Program-made: the position numbers and the translations under genes
The notes under the pieces: generated by a model
Database searches by the model: none
Seen by the model: the letters and a program-made list of their open reading frames with translations, nothing else
What the model was told of the DNA's origin: nothing
Part shown: positions 44,960 through 55,774 of the stretch, in pieces
How the letters are laid out: the number at the start of each line of letters is the position of its first letter
How positions within the stretch are numbered: the first letter of the stretch is position 1
Source of the DNA: Rhodocollybia butyracea
Taxonomy: Eukaryota; Basidiomycota; Agaricomycetes; Agaricales; Omphalotaceae
Assembly: GCA_015501585.1 (NCBI GenBank)
Contig: JADNRY010000191.1
Coordinates: forward strand, 1 to 64,000
Direction of reading: 5' to 3'
DNA length: 64,000 nt

Positions 44960-45156
44960 TGCAGCAAAGTTTAAACGGCTGTTATCGATTAAAGATGAGC
45001 GGCGGAGCGCCCAAGCGCTAATTCTGACAGTCACGTCTTCTATATATAGTAAGTCCGGATTTCTAAATCCAAATCCAAATCCGTGGCCGAACAGGCTCTC
45101 AACGACGGGATGCTAAAGAAAGGATGAAAGCAGGTCGCCGCGCTGGAAACCAGTAA

Positions 45157-45301
45157 ACAAAATGTAATGTTATGACAGCCGTCAAGATCGTGATCGACTT
45201 TTGACTTTTGATGGCTGGGCGACGTTCCTCGGTCCTGGATCTCTTCTCCGTGTACTTGTATTTTGGTATGTACCTATATGTTCCCCTTTACTTGTATATT
45301 A
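45157..45301 (+). other. gypsy 3' untranslated region
   Basis: Between the pol stop and the MITE. No frame is supported. Confidence 0.5.
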
Positions 45302-45835
45302 GGGCCTGTTCGGCAACACGAATCTGGATTTTGTGTGATTTTGCCAGAGGCAAGATTTTGAAGACTTATATAAAATGTTCGGATCAGCTGGCCGGTCGCC
45401 ATGACTCTGGAAATGTCATAAAATGACATAACTCCTGCCCTGACATGTCGGACGTTCCTCTCGCTGTCCTGCAAGTCATCCCGACCACTCTCAATGATGC
45501 CACCCAGTGACCAACATGTTCTGGTCATCATCTTTCAAGTTTAATGTAATTGTATATTATTGTTAAAGCGATTTTGTTCCTCTATATTGTCTAAGCAAGT
45601 GAAACCTAAAGTAAAAACTACATTTGAGAGCAGCGGGCATGTCTGAGCATCGAGCGGGGTGTTGACCTCAACATGGAAGAAATGTCTGACAGGCTGTGAC
45701 AGCATGCGCGTTTACACGGAGCGCTCAACTGGCTGATCCGAGTAATACTTACAAATGCTTGATGGCTTTTTTATATGGTGGCAATACCTGGCAAAATCCA
45801 AACAAAATCTGAGATTCGTGTTGCCGAACAGGCCC
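45302..45835. mobile_element. Tourist-like MITE (PIF-Harbinger derived)
   Basis: 534 bp with terminal inverted repeats GGGCCTGTTCGGCAACACGA and its complement. It is flanked by TTA at 45299-45301 and 45836-45838. The tip GGGCCTGTTCGG differs by one base from that of the Harbinger 200 bp upstream, so a related transposase could act on it. No coding frame. Confidence 0.92.
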
Positions 45836-45942
45836 TTAGTTTCTATTCTCCTGTACTACTACTTTTCCTTCGTGTTTCGTTACCAACTTTCTTTCTCTAT
45901 TGTATCTGCTTTTGCAGGAGCAAAAGAGTAACGAGGGGGTTG

Positions 45943-46269
45943 TGTTGTATATTATCTTATCGGCGTCCCGTTTCCGTCCCGGTCTTATCTTCGGTTCCCC
46001 GATTTGGTTTAGTTCTTCGAAGCTTCGCGTCTTTTCCTTATTTATCCCGTTGACTTCATCCGAGTCCAAAAGATTCTTTATCCTTCGATTCTCGCTGAGA
46101 AATAGTTCAATATTGCATCATCTATTTACCTGGTGAATTTTCTACGATATTCTATGTACAAACTTCGCTAGTATAAGTAGAATAGAATTCCGACGAATCA
46201 GATCAGAATTCTCTCCGCTATCTGACAGCTAGACCGATATCAGCCCGACTTGGATAAGCGGATACTTCA
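45943..46269 (+). repeat. 3' LTR of the gypsy element
   Basis: 327 bp, TGTTGTATAT...GATACTTCA. It keeps CG at all nine positions where the 5' LTR has CA or TG. It is followed by the TGGG target copy. Confidence 0.95.
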
Positions 46270-46786
46270 TGGGCAGCTTTCCACGTGCAGCGCGTGTCGA
46301 ACGCGTTGACTCGAGTTTGAGCATTCTGATGTTATCTTTGCACACGCAGCGCCGAAAATGAGCGAAAAGCTGTTTTTACAGCCTAAAATTGAATGGCTCA
46401 GGCTCTCTTCAGCCAATTAGATAGATAAAAACTGGATAAAGACTTGATGTTTTGTAGTAAGTTGCAGCCAAGTTCATGACCTTCAAGACGGCACAGCACT
46501 GCAAGCTAATTCTAGCTGTGTATGTATTAATTTTTGGGCCTGCTTGGCAGCCATTGCAAGGGCTAATTGTAGGTACTAAAGTACTACTAGTACAGAATCC
46601 AGTGTCTGCTGTTGCTTCACTACATAGCTTGTGGTTGTAGAGCTCAGAAATCAATAATATAGTGTATTATCAGGGCTTTGGGGTTCTTAGCATGATAAAT
46701 TCGTTAAAAATGAGCTCAAAACAAGCTCAAAAGAGGGAAGTACGAGGAACGAGTAAGACGTGAGAACAAATTATCAGGCCGGTAGG
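46270..46786. other. right flank of gypsy, no gene seen
   Basis: Contains TTGGGCCTGCTTGGCAGCC near 46535, similar to a Tourist-type tip. No partner repeat was found. Confidence 0.4.
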
Positions 46787-47032
46787 TCATGTGCGCCGGC
46801 ATGTCCTAATTTGGCATGAGCCGACACAAGCCTCCACGGCAGTTATCCATGAACCAGATTTCCTAATTTGGCATGAGCCGACATAAGCCTCCACGGCAGT
46901 TATCCATGAACCGGATTTCTTTGATAACGTATGCATAGCCGATTCAACTTGTGTACCATCACCATATTGAAACTGGAGGGCAAATTGCTGGCCACCATGC
47001 TGGTTCAGTAAACGGTTGAAAGTCCACTGCAT
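46787..47032 (-). other. coding-like fragment with a 57-bp tandem duplication
   Basis: The minus-strand frame contains SGSWITAVEAYVGSCQIR followed by a near-identical second copy. These are two 57-bp units starting at 46804 and 46861 with three differences. Nineteen codons per unit keep the frame. Probably an exon remnant of the neighbouring broken gene. Confidence 0.45.
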
Positions 47033-48009
47033 GATGTCTGGATCAAGATGCTCGTCAACCGACTGACGACAATGGCTACTATCAACTTACTTATCCAGGG
47101 GAGTTTTAGATTGGGATGAGACATTTGGTAGAGCAGAGGATGATACATGGAGAAGGGATTTAAGGTGCGTGAGCGTTGCCCTATTCATCTCTGTTGAATT
47201 GTCCTGATTTCGATTATCGCACCAGCTCTTGTAGTGATTCTTGAGACGCTCCGGAAGCTACAAAAAATCGGAGTTGATATTCCATCCAGCTACATAAAAA
47301 GTCAATTACGCACCTTATAAAATACCCTCTTCCTGGCATTGCAATACTGAATCCATTGGTTTGCAACTGTAATCCAGTTAGGCTGTGTTGACTTTGTGAA
47401 TCTCCATGTGGTTGCTTGACAAGGACTCGCCATATAGCAAACTCCTCAGAGGTATGGAGAGGAAGTATGGCCATCCGTGTACCTTGACGTTTTGCAAGCT
47501 CGTAATGCTTGATACCTGCATCAACGGCAAAACCAAAGTGATACGGCAGCATACCCAACTTCCGTTGTACAGAGAGTGAGAGTGAGAGAATCCCAAATGA
47601 TTCTGAGGAGCGCTCATAGTCATTACCGTTGACCCAGCCCACAACTGGCGGCTTCAGAGGATGTTTGAACGCATGCTCTGCTCGGTCAATGAGGGATGCG
47701 AGTCGGTTACGGTTCCAGATATCATAAGAACCAGGTACTGATCTTTTGTTGCGGTTTTTATCGCCAACCTGGAAAGTATTTTGTTGTTAGTTATCCTTTC
47801 CCAATAATAATCTGCAACTTACAGTCAAATTATGCGTCAAACAGTAATCCCTGATGAGATTCACTGCAAATCATGGTGAAGCATTATATGACCGCTTGGC
47901 AATATTCTGATGAACACCACCCTCAACGTTGTTCGTTCCCCGCAGACAACTGTATAGTGCCAGTCCATTTGAGTCAACACCGTTGTTGCGGTATAGAACA
48001 GCCTGATAC

Positions 48010-49230
48010 CGGATCTACATTTTTTAATCATGGGCGGACTTGTCCAACGTAGTTTAAACAGGTTTAATTATTTTGTTTACCATTCAAAAATAATTAAACT
48101 GAAGAAATCGACCACTTTAAACAAGTATTGGTTCAAAAATTCTAATCGGAGTATATTAAACCAACCAGCAACCAGAATAAACAAGGATTCTAAACAACGA
48201 CTTTAAAACGAAGACTGTTATTTAAAACAACCCGATAAACACAGGATCACGGAATCTACATGGGTGTATGCCGTTTCGTGTATGGGAGCACTTTTGGCCT
48301 CATACGTTGTGCGGCCGAGGGAGTCGACACTGTAATCATAGAGTCAATATCATGTCGTCGTTTAAATGTATAAATCAAAGTGTACCTTGTAGTTCTGTGG
48401 TAGCTGTTGACTCTGGAGACCGAGCGTAGCATGCTGCCTTACAATGAAGTCAGTGAGACCGTGTTGATGTATGGGGGAGCAGTGGACGTGGTGGCAAGGT
48501 GGTGGTCGACGAAAAAGAAGCGAACTTGAAGGCCTGACCACCTGCATCAGGTAATTGGCCATGAAACAATAGGCCCAAGCCTGCAGGTGACAAGAGTTAA
48601 AAAGACACATGATTGTCGATTGGCCATCGAACAATAGGCTGGAGATATAATAAGATATGATATGATTACCAGTCATGTGTTAGTGACCCCCGGCCTTACT
48701 ATCAACTTATTGTTAATGATCGTCGACCGCCTAACGCAAACATTCCCTTCTTTTTTCCCAACCACCACCACCAACACCACTATTTTGAGTTCATCGACCG
48801 TATTTGCTGTGAGATTATGTGCCTGCTAGCCTAAACTCATGAGTCAAACTTCGTGATAAGGTATGATAATTTGGTTCTCTTACTAGCTTCCGCTACTATT
48901 TCAGAGCAACACTCCAAGCAGCGATCAGTCTACACTATCTCCCGGTACTACATCTGGTGCACCCACTGTGCGCGTTTAACCTGTCTTAAGAAACAATCCA
49001 AGTGCCTTTGATTAAACACTTTGTTTAAATGTGAAGTTTAGTACGTTCGAAAACACAGAGTACTAATGTTTAAAGTCGTTGTTTAATTTGCTGATTTAGA
49101 TACCTATTTAACATATGTACAAAGCTGTAAGCTATCCAGGTATGTATGTATGTAGGTAGGTAGGTAGGTAGGTAGGTAGGTCTAAACAGCGCGGCAGGAG
49201 AATGACTTCAATAGTTTGTTTAAAATGAAG
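48010..49230. other. non-coding insertion(s) rich in GTTTAAAC/TTTAAA motifs
   Basis: Separates the two halves of the minus-strand gene. It contains short repeats such as GTTTAAACAGGTTTAATTA, ATTAAACTGAAG and TTTAAAGTCGTTGTTTAA, possibly nested MITEs. It also has a minus-strand coding-like stretch reading DYSVDSLGRTTYEAKSAPI (48240-48340) that echoes KDYSVEPAYGVHGRTTVP at 51.6 kb. Limits are approximate. Confidence 0.4.
49143..49182. repeat. GTAT/GGTA microsatellite
   Basis: A (GTAT)n run passes into seven consecutive GGTA units. Confidence 0.9.
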
Positions 49231-49869
49231 TTTTAAACTTGTTCAAATAACACTGGACATGGCCGCCTATGATTAAAAAACATAGATCCGGATTCTTGAA
49301 CAGCTCCGAGTGGATCAGAATAGTATCCGACCCGGATATTCTCAGAAATCCGTTTCGAAGCCTCCCAGGATGTATTGTTGAATAGAGGCTGCCCCAAAGC
49401 AGTATATAACAGAGGTCCGTACTTCCGGAGAACCGCTAATACTTGTGGCAGCAAAACCGATGGGCTTGGAACATACCGCCGCACACGCTGCCAGACCCAG
49501 TCAGAGTGGTATAGGACCTTTTGATCAAAAGATATGCCTTCCTTTAGAAGGTACTAGCTGCATACGGAGGCAGCGAACATGTGCTCGCCAGCCCCGTATA
49601 TTTCTAGTTTCAGCGACTCGACGGTGTGTATGCTTTATTTCTTTAGATGCATCTAGTTGATTATTTGTTACAGCCGGAAGGCATGAAGAAGGTAATCGGG
49701 GTATTTGGAGCCGTGTTGAGAAAATTCATGCAGGCTTCGTGATGTCGATGAACTGTTGGCTATGATTTTTTTCTACTGGAGGATGTATCAAAAGTAAATC
49801 GGAATACTGTATAACAAGATAAAAAGTGGAATATTATCATTGTCAATTAATCTGGATCCTCCAGCTCGA

Positions 49870-50230
49870 TGTACAAAACCTGACGTCCCTAATATTCGTG
49901 GCTCCATTTTAGTCTCTCTTCAAGACCTTCCCCTCCTTGGCTGTGGCTGTGGCACTGGTTGAACAGATTGCTTCGGTGCAGTGGATGTCGCCGAAGATGA
50001 TGTATTAGTTGAGGTGGCGCCCTGGACATTCTGCAAGTTGGTAACTTGGATGAACTCGTTGAATTACTAGTGCTAGTGCTAGTCCTAGTATTAGCACTAG
50101 TAATGGTATGTGAGGTCTTATGCCTCGGGTCGTGCGGAAGCAGGGAACTGCGACGCAAAGACAAAAGCTGGCCAAAGTCGCCGTTTGCAGGATTCCTTCC
50201 CGTTCGAACTCTCCAAATCCGCATCCATTA
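49870..50230 (-). other. C-terminal coding-like remnant with simple repeat
   Basis: The minus-strand reading VTNLQNVQGATSTNTSSSAT is followed by VQPVPQPQPRRGRS and a stop. Upstream, DADLESSNGKESCKRRLWPA lies in the same gene direction but is broken by a TACTAGTGC-type hexanucleotide-like repeat (50066-50105). Unknown family. Confidence 0.35.
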
Positions 50231-50450
50231 ATCAGATTATATCCCTCCTGGAGCTCTCGAGAAGTGCAATATCATAGATGGACATGATGGATTTCAAGAG
50301 CTACATGTTCTAAACACAGAAAGTAGCACATCTTAAGCTGGTATGCTAAGAAGCATAAGAACTTCATACAGACCGTAATCAAAAAAGTATTCATAGTATA
50401 AATAACATCCTATTACAGTCTAATAATCTCAGTACACTCAATACACCCTC

Positions 50451-51056
50451 TTGGATTCTGAGTTGGCGGGGAAACCGGTCGATGCTGAACCAATAGAACT
50501 CGGGGAGGCTAAGTCGTTGGCCTCACTGAGAATCCTCGAGTATTTGCACATGTACCCGAGGTCAAACAAGAAGACCTTGTATGGAGTGCTTCATGCTGTC
50601 TTCAGCCCACCACATTCACCTGCAGAGACAGGATAACTGCAATTGGATGTTCCACGGGCGGCTTCCTGAATCCATAAAACCACTCCTTGTCTCTTGGAAG
50701 CATTGGTGGAAAGCGAGACTTTCGCTTGACGGATAAGTCACCGACCAGGTGATCGTGGAAGCAAGGTTTTTCGAAAGTTGTTCCTGGGTCCAACAATCCG
50801 CGGAAGAACGGAAAAGGATCGAATCGTTTCTGGACCCACTAGTCCCGCCTAGGGAAGACGGTACCATAAAGAAGTGGGTGAATAGACGGTGCGGTCCTCT
50901 CCTCGTTGAAGCCACGAAGCTCGACAAAGAGGGCGCTGACGCAGCGGACGACGTCCTGAGTCCTTCTAGTCCCATGGGTCAAGGCAGAGGACGAATTGGA
51001 GCTGCGCTGGTCGACGGAATGGAGGTGAAGAAGTGGAATTTCGATGATGGATAACC
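50451..51056 (+). pseudogene. hypothetical gene remnant
   Basis: The plus-strand frame ELAGKPVDAEPIELGEAKSL, with ILEYLHMYPRSNKKTLYG, stops at 50634. The next frame, from about 50645, reads GRLPESIKPLLVSWKHWW, then one TAA, then VIVEARFFESCSWVQQSAEE, IESFLDPLVPPREDGTIKKW and RCGPLLVEATKLDKEGADAA. The TAA near 50728 is the only interruption in about 400 bp, which points to recent inactivation or a missed intron. Unknown family. No signal peptide or membrane segment. Confidence 0.4.
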
Positions 51057-51239
51057 ATCAAGTCGGATGTGTCCATTGGGAAAGTTGGAATTTCGGAAGG
51101 TGGCTCCGGGAGAGTGCGTCGTTGATCGTCCCTGAGACTACTCTATCCAAATTGGTTAGTATCTTGCACTGTCACCACAAAAGAAACACGCACGTTCTCT
51201 TTGTAGAACCGCTGGATCAACAGACAATACGGCCCACTG

Positions 51240-52740
51240 CCTTCTCAACACACAGCTCATATTCCGACGTATCTTGAACATTCAAAATTGCTTTGATACC
51301 CGCGGCAAAAACAAGAGTGTTTCGGGGGCATCAGTGGGTGCGGAACCTTTGGTGGCGGAGAAAACAGCGGATGTCATTTTCCTGAAGCCGTTGTATTTGA
51401 CACCGCTGTCCAGTGGAAACTTGGCGCAAAAGTGAACCAGGCCGTGGGTCTATCACTATGCGGAGTCGAGGGGATACAAGAAGGTGACGATGATAAGTTG
51501 GATGTATATATTGAAATGCGCGGCCATTGAAATTCCAAAGATGAAATCGGGACTGTTGTCCTACCATGGACGCCATAGGCTGGCTCGACGCTGTAATCCT
51601 TAGAGTCAACAGTTGTAATTTCATCCAGTCCACCCAGTTTATCGATACTCGGAACTTCCAAGTTGAACGCGTGGTATCTGGAGAATGACTTCGAGGATAT
51701 GTTCATAGAGAAAGTGACGGAGAGGTGACAAGCCTGGTGATGCAGTTTCACAGAGGAAAGAGAGGCGAAAGAGTGCGAATCACTTGAAGCTGACTGAGGA
51801 CAGTGTCAATGGGGTATCGCTAAACGGTATTCGTGGCGAGGACACTGTGGCGCTCGCTACCCGACTGTTGCCCGTGAAGTTCATTCATAGAAAGATTGGT
51901 CAAGGACATTATGCTCTTGTCCGGCCAGAAGACGAAAATCCTGCGGTATTCCCATACCGTACCATCTGCAATACTTTCGCCCGATTTCTAGTTAACAACG
52001 TCACTATAAAAAAGGAACGAAGTAGCAGTAGGATAAACTTACGAACAGCCTGTCCTTGATATTCCCATCCCGCTCCTAAGTCTTCTGCCGTTCTGGAGTC
52101 ACGAAGCCATACACTAGTCCAGCGGTTGTTGTAGAAGCTATTAGCATCTGGACAGTGGAACCTTATATGATCAAAACAAAAAAGTGTGACAATAAAGGTA
52201 CAACTCACTCGCGTGGACCAGCTTGCGTTCCTACAGCTTTTGGTGGTGCATGTGCGTGCATCTGGCTGGCCGTCAGATCGAGACTTTACCATATAATTGG
52301 AATATTGAAGCTTTGAGCTATGTGCAAAAACGTTAAACATGTACCGAAAACTCTTCAGCTGCTCACCGTCAATTTCAACTCATCAGTATCCTGCATTTTG
52401 ATTTTGATGGAAGAAATTTAAGGTCCTTCCACGGATTGGCAGAATACTTTTGAAACGAGACTTGACACCATTAATATCGCTGGAAAAGACACCACCGAAA
52501 CTGAGAGAAAAACGGAAATCCAAAAAGATACGTCGCAGTAGAGCTGGCAGTGGGAGACGGTGATGGTGTACATCGATCATCGTTTCGCCCACAGTCGGTT
52601 GTTCGGGTAGAGAAGTGCTCGAACGTTGTAGTTTATCGGAGAACTCTGTGATCATGATAGGCGCTCGTTTTCGCCGTTCCAAATCGTGGATAGGGAATTC
52701 TCTATACTGCTTTCCCAATCGAATTCAATCCTAGTTTACT
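51240..52740 (-). CDS. hypothetical multi-exon gene, possibly broken
   Basis: Minus-strand exons in order: GKQYREFPIHDLERRKRAP with LPLPALLRRIFLDFRFSLSF (52718-52390); SKLQYSNYMVKSRSDGQ (about 52320); DANSFYNNRWTSVWLRDSRT with AEDLGAGWEYQGQAV, ending at a GTAAGT donor (about 52037); SIADGTVWEYRRIFVFWPDK (about 51930); AFNLEVPSIDKLGGLDEITT (about 51660); DRPTAWFTFAPSFHWTAVSN (about 51440); and FAAGIKAILNVQDTSEYEL (about 51270). Donor and acceptor pairs fit for most joins, but at least one single-base shift occurs near 51320. No family recognised. Confidence 0.45.
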
Positions 52741-52816
52741 CGATAACCAGGTCCGACACCTATAGAGCTCATTCTTGCGCCGCGATCTCCAACGTTTGAA
52801 GCTTTGAAGCTTTGCC

Positions 52817-53130
52817 ATGTCGACCACTCCTCTCACTGAAGTTGAGTCTGAACTCAGAAAATTGTTACTTGACCCTCGAAGCCGCGTACGCCAAATCAGG
52901 CATCCCGGATCCTTCGCTTGATCAACCCTTTGAAGCTTTAAATTTAAACCCGGTCCCTTGGACGACGACTTCGCTCTCGGACAAACAACCCGTGTCCTTT
53001 TCGCAGCTGCATACCAGATCAATAATCTTGGATTGTTTCCATCGGTCCTCCCGCGATGCACCTTTCGTCTTCCCTTGGTGTTGCTGTAGAAACCAATATC
53101 CCTGACATCGTCAAGGAGGACTCGGGCTTG
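52817..53130 (+). other. coding-like fragment, frame-shifted
   Basis: ATG 52817 opens MSTTPLTEVESELRKLLL; after one shift it reads LEAAYAKSGIPDPSLDQPFE and ALNLNPVPWTTTSLSDKQPV. Convergent with the previous gene. Unknown. Confidence 0.35.
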
Positions 53131-54244
53131 CAGGTATGATGAGGTTGATCCTGTACATTGGTCCATCTCTTACACACATCTATCAGGGATTGAACGTTGA
53201 ACGTTGAACACTCGCGACATCGCTGCCAAAGCCGGCGTGATTGTGGATACTTAAGTACTTATGGGTTCCCTTCCAGCCGTATGTACTACCTACGCAATTA
53301 AATCCCAACTCAGACATTCACCGCAAGCCGCCATTCTGGTCTCCCTTTCTAAGGCATGAATCCCGCGGTAGTCGTACCACGTCCACAGCCTTTGCTTCCA
53401 ACTAGTCAGCTATTGCTGGAACTTGGACCCACCCCTTCCGCGGCTTAACCCCCTTTTTCTCGGTGAGCCCATCGAAATTCAACGCTCTCGCAGTACGCAC
53501 CTCCAGTTCACTGGATTACTGGATCTGGATCACCATCGCGTGGCTCTCCGTCTCATGCGCCGGGTGTTTTATCTGGTTAGCTGGTCTCCCTGGACTTTCT
53601 GGTTTTTCTGATTTATCCTGTTCACCGTTGAATATCGGTAGGGCTGGAACTGGGACAGGCACAGAGAGCACTAGCACCGGTCCAACATTGCTTTCTTCCC
53701 TTTCGAGATTAGCGAATCTATTAAATGTTGTCAGCACGGGAAGAGCCTTGAAAGGTTTGAGTAAAAGCAAAATTGACCGTTAGATTGGACGCGCCTCAAA
53801 GCATCATACAAGGTTCATTGTTTGTCATGGCCTCTATCACTTCTTTCGAGGGAACTAGCGTCAACATCTCCTTGTAAAATATCACCACAAACTAGATAGA
53901 CTACAGTAAGAACCTTTGAACGTTGAGTGAAAACGTTGGGCTAGCCTGAGACTGTGTTCAGACTAGAATCAATGTCAATTTCTCCAGGCTCAAGACTCCA
54001 GTAGGATTTGCGAGCACGATACTAATTTGAAGAAGTAAGTTAGTGGCTGATCTATGCATCTAAGAGTTAGTGAACATGCCTGCCTTATTGACCTGTACAA
54101 ACGAAAATTCTCGATAGACTTAGCTGCATCGTCCCAAGGGTCACGGTCACATATCACCGATTTGTCGCCTGTTGGTAAGCGCGGTCACAAGACGATTTTC
54201 CCTTCTATCTTAGACCCTTTTCAACGAAAAACAAACATACCGTC
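53131..54244 (+). other. region with one small hydrophobic ORF, no confident gene
   Basis: A 106-codon frame at 53463-53783 has two hydrophobic segments (LDYWIWITIAWLSVSCAGCF, IWLAGLPGLSGF) and a GTGTGTEST low-complexity part. Expression is not supported by neighbouring signals. The rest of the interval holds nothing I can name. The final 100 bp would include the promoter of the gene at 54245. Confidence 0.3.
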
Positions 54245-55261
54245 ATGAGCTCCAACCTACGAAGATCCAGTCGCGCAGCAAAAATTACCAGGACGACCAA
54301 ACCGGCTGCTATCATCAAAGCAGAGGAAAAGCCTGGAACGACAGAGATGTTGGCAAAACAGAAAGTATTCAACGTGAAAATGGTCGCATTTCTCGATGCA
54401 GCTTACCAAGAGTTTGTCGACGCACCGGTAAAAAAAGATTTCCATGAGGATTTCCGGAAAAGATTCCGGAGTACGTTTAAAGAGGGCGAGGATATTCTCG
54501 ATAAGGTAACTCCGATTCCATAATAAACCTCCGTTTTTTGACCTCCCACCAGGCCATATTCAAGTGGTTCTCTAATACCCAATCCGAGCGAACGAAACCA
54601 AATCCGATTTTGAAAATGCTTAAAAAATTGAAGTCGGTGCCTGAGTAAGAATAAAGTTGTGAAGATGTCCCAATGCTTACTATACACAGGCGCCGCAATC
54701 AACTGGAACTTACGCTAAAGCCTCTCCTTGAAGGCATCCAGAAATTTTGCGAAGTGAATTTCAAGGCAGAATTTTCAGCAGAAGATACTGAGACATCGTT
54801 TCAGCTTCAGTAAGACATCGTTATATGGAATCAGTTCTTTTCTAACGACATTCTAGCCTTACCTCCAATGATTCTCCTTCATCCACGCTCGAGCCAGACC
54901 GCAATCTCGTAACACCTAGAGAGACTTTGTTGGTGGGTAAAAGTGAGGGCCAAGATCACGCCTCAAAGATTAGGGATGAGTCAGAACGGGAGAGGGTGGT
55001 GAACCAAAGCTTAGGAGAGACTGAGTTTGACATTGGGGAACTTGACGATGCCGCTAATCTCGTCGAGGGGGATATTGAAATGTCTGTCGAAATCAGTCGT
55101 GAGTTCTCGGCGTTCTGTTTTATATCTGCTTATACTCCAGCAGCACATAACCGTAGTCGTCAAAATTTCCACTCACCTTCTCTAAACTCTGAAGAGGAGG
55201 ATGTGATTGCGTTACCTCCAGATCCTCGAGGCCCAAATCGGGAACGCCCAGCTCCAGTGGA

Positions 55262-55765
55262 CTCTGAAGAGGAGGGGGAGATTGTGTCGCCTCCTCAACG
55301 CCCAGGGCCGAAGCGCGGAGCTGTTGTGAGCTCTGACGAGATCGAGTCACCTCCTCAACGCCCTGGGCAGAAGCGCGGAGCTGTTGTGAGCTCTGACGAG
55401 GAGATCGAGTCACCTCCTCAACGCCCTGGGCAGAAGCGCGGAGCTGTTGTGAGCTCTGACGAGGAGATCGAATCACCTCCTCAACGCCCTGGGCAGAAGC
55501 GCGGAGCTGTTGTGAGCTCTGACGAGGAGATCGAGTCACCTCCTCAACGCCCTGGGCAGAAGCGCGGAGCTGTTGTGAGCTCTGACGAGGAGATCGAGTC
55601 ACCTCCTCAACGCCTAGGGCCGAAGCGCAGAGCTGTTGTGAGCTCTGACGAGGAGATCGAGTCACCTCCTCAACGCCTAGGGCCGAAGCGCAGAGCTGTT
55701 GTGAGCTCTGACGAGGTGATCGAGGCACCTCCTCAACGTCCAACGCAGAAACGCCCAGCTGAGGT
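55262..55765 (+). repeat. 63-bp coding minisatellite
   Basis: About eight units of 63 bp encoding 21 residues with the SDEEIESPPQR and KRGAVV blocks. The central units are nearly identical, while the outer ones diverge (VIEAPPQRPTQKRPAEV). One unit lacks a codon (SSDEIESPP). The minus strand is also open, but that frame is a shadow. Confidence 0.95.
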
Positions 55766-55774
55766 AGGGTCTGA

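Larger units (their letters stand above)
42208..45098. mobile_element. PIF-Harbinger DNA transposon
   Basis: 2,891 bp with 43-bp perfect terminal inverted repeats starting GAGCCTGTTCGGCCACGG. It is flanked by a TCA target duplication at 42205-42207 and 45099-45101. It has two convergent genes, a Myb/SANT-like protein on plus and a DDE transposase on minus, the usual two-protein content of this superfamily. Both coding regions look intact, so it may be a recent insertion. Confidence 0.93.
37692..45156 (+). pseudogene. gypsy pol: protease, RT, RNase H, integrase (broken, twice interrupted)
   Basis: Protease IIADTGARDN (37752 region). RT: LLIPKKNGTLRPCVDLHALN and the YLDD box (VYLDDIVIYSS, 40000-40030). 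RNase H: FVIDTDALGFCLGAVL. Integrase: a zinc-binding H-H-C-C region (HVDLGHLG...CDQCQF), then SFDFIGPLP, LTDNGEEF and GRLEKFND, giving the D, D, E triad. Breaks: a tandem duplication of about 43 bp at 39540-39615, a frame shift near 40043, and TGA at 40589 and 40853. The solo element at 38316 lies between protease and RT. The Harbinger at 42208 lies in the last codons; after it the frame resumes and ends in a basic tail at TAA 45154. Confidence 0.88.
29764..46269 (+). mobile_element. Ty3/gypsy LTR retrotransposon with four nested insertions
   Basis: LTRs start TGTTGTATATTATC and end GATACTTCA, 327 bp each. TGGG lies immediately outside both ends (29760-29763 and 46270-46273) as a target duplication. 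The internal gag-pol runs 36378-45156. Later insertions are the LINE 29852-35924 in the 5' LTR, a tyrosine-recombinase solo copy 38316-39349, a PIF-Harbinger element 42208-45098 and a MITE 45302-45835. Removing them leaves an element of about 5.9 kb. Stops, a short duplication and frame shifts show it is dead. Confidence 0.93.
47090..49670 (-). pseudogene. large hypothetical gene, probably transposon-associated, broken by insertions
   Basis: Not a family I can name; it resembles uncharacterised multicopy basidiomycete genes. On the minus strand the upstream part (49670-49240) reads YGAGEHMFAASV, a stop, then VLYHSDWVWQRVRRYVPSPS and LGQPLFNNTSWEASKRISE. The frame is lost in a non-coding insertion (about 49230-48010). 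It resumes with SNGLALYSCLRGTNNVEGG, a TGA at 47873 where Arg fits, an intron (about 47823-47770), and DIWNRNRLASLIDRAEHAF, YERSSESFGILSLSLSVQ and GTRMAILPLHTSEEFAIW. A shift then leads to NARKRVFYK and, after an intron, LPERLKNHYKSWCDNRNQDN, ending at TAA near 47090. Function unknown. Confidence 0.55.
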
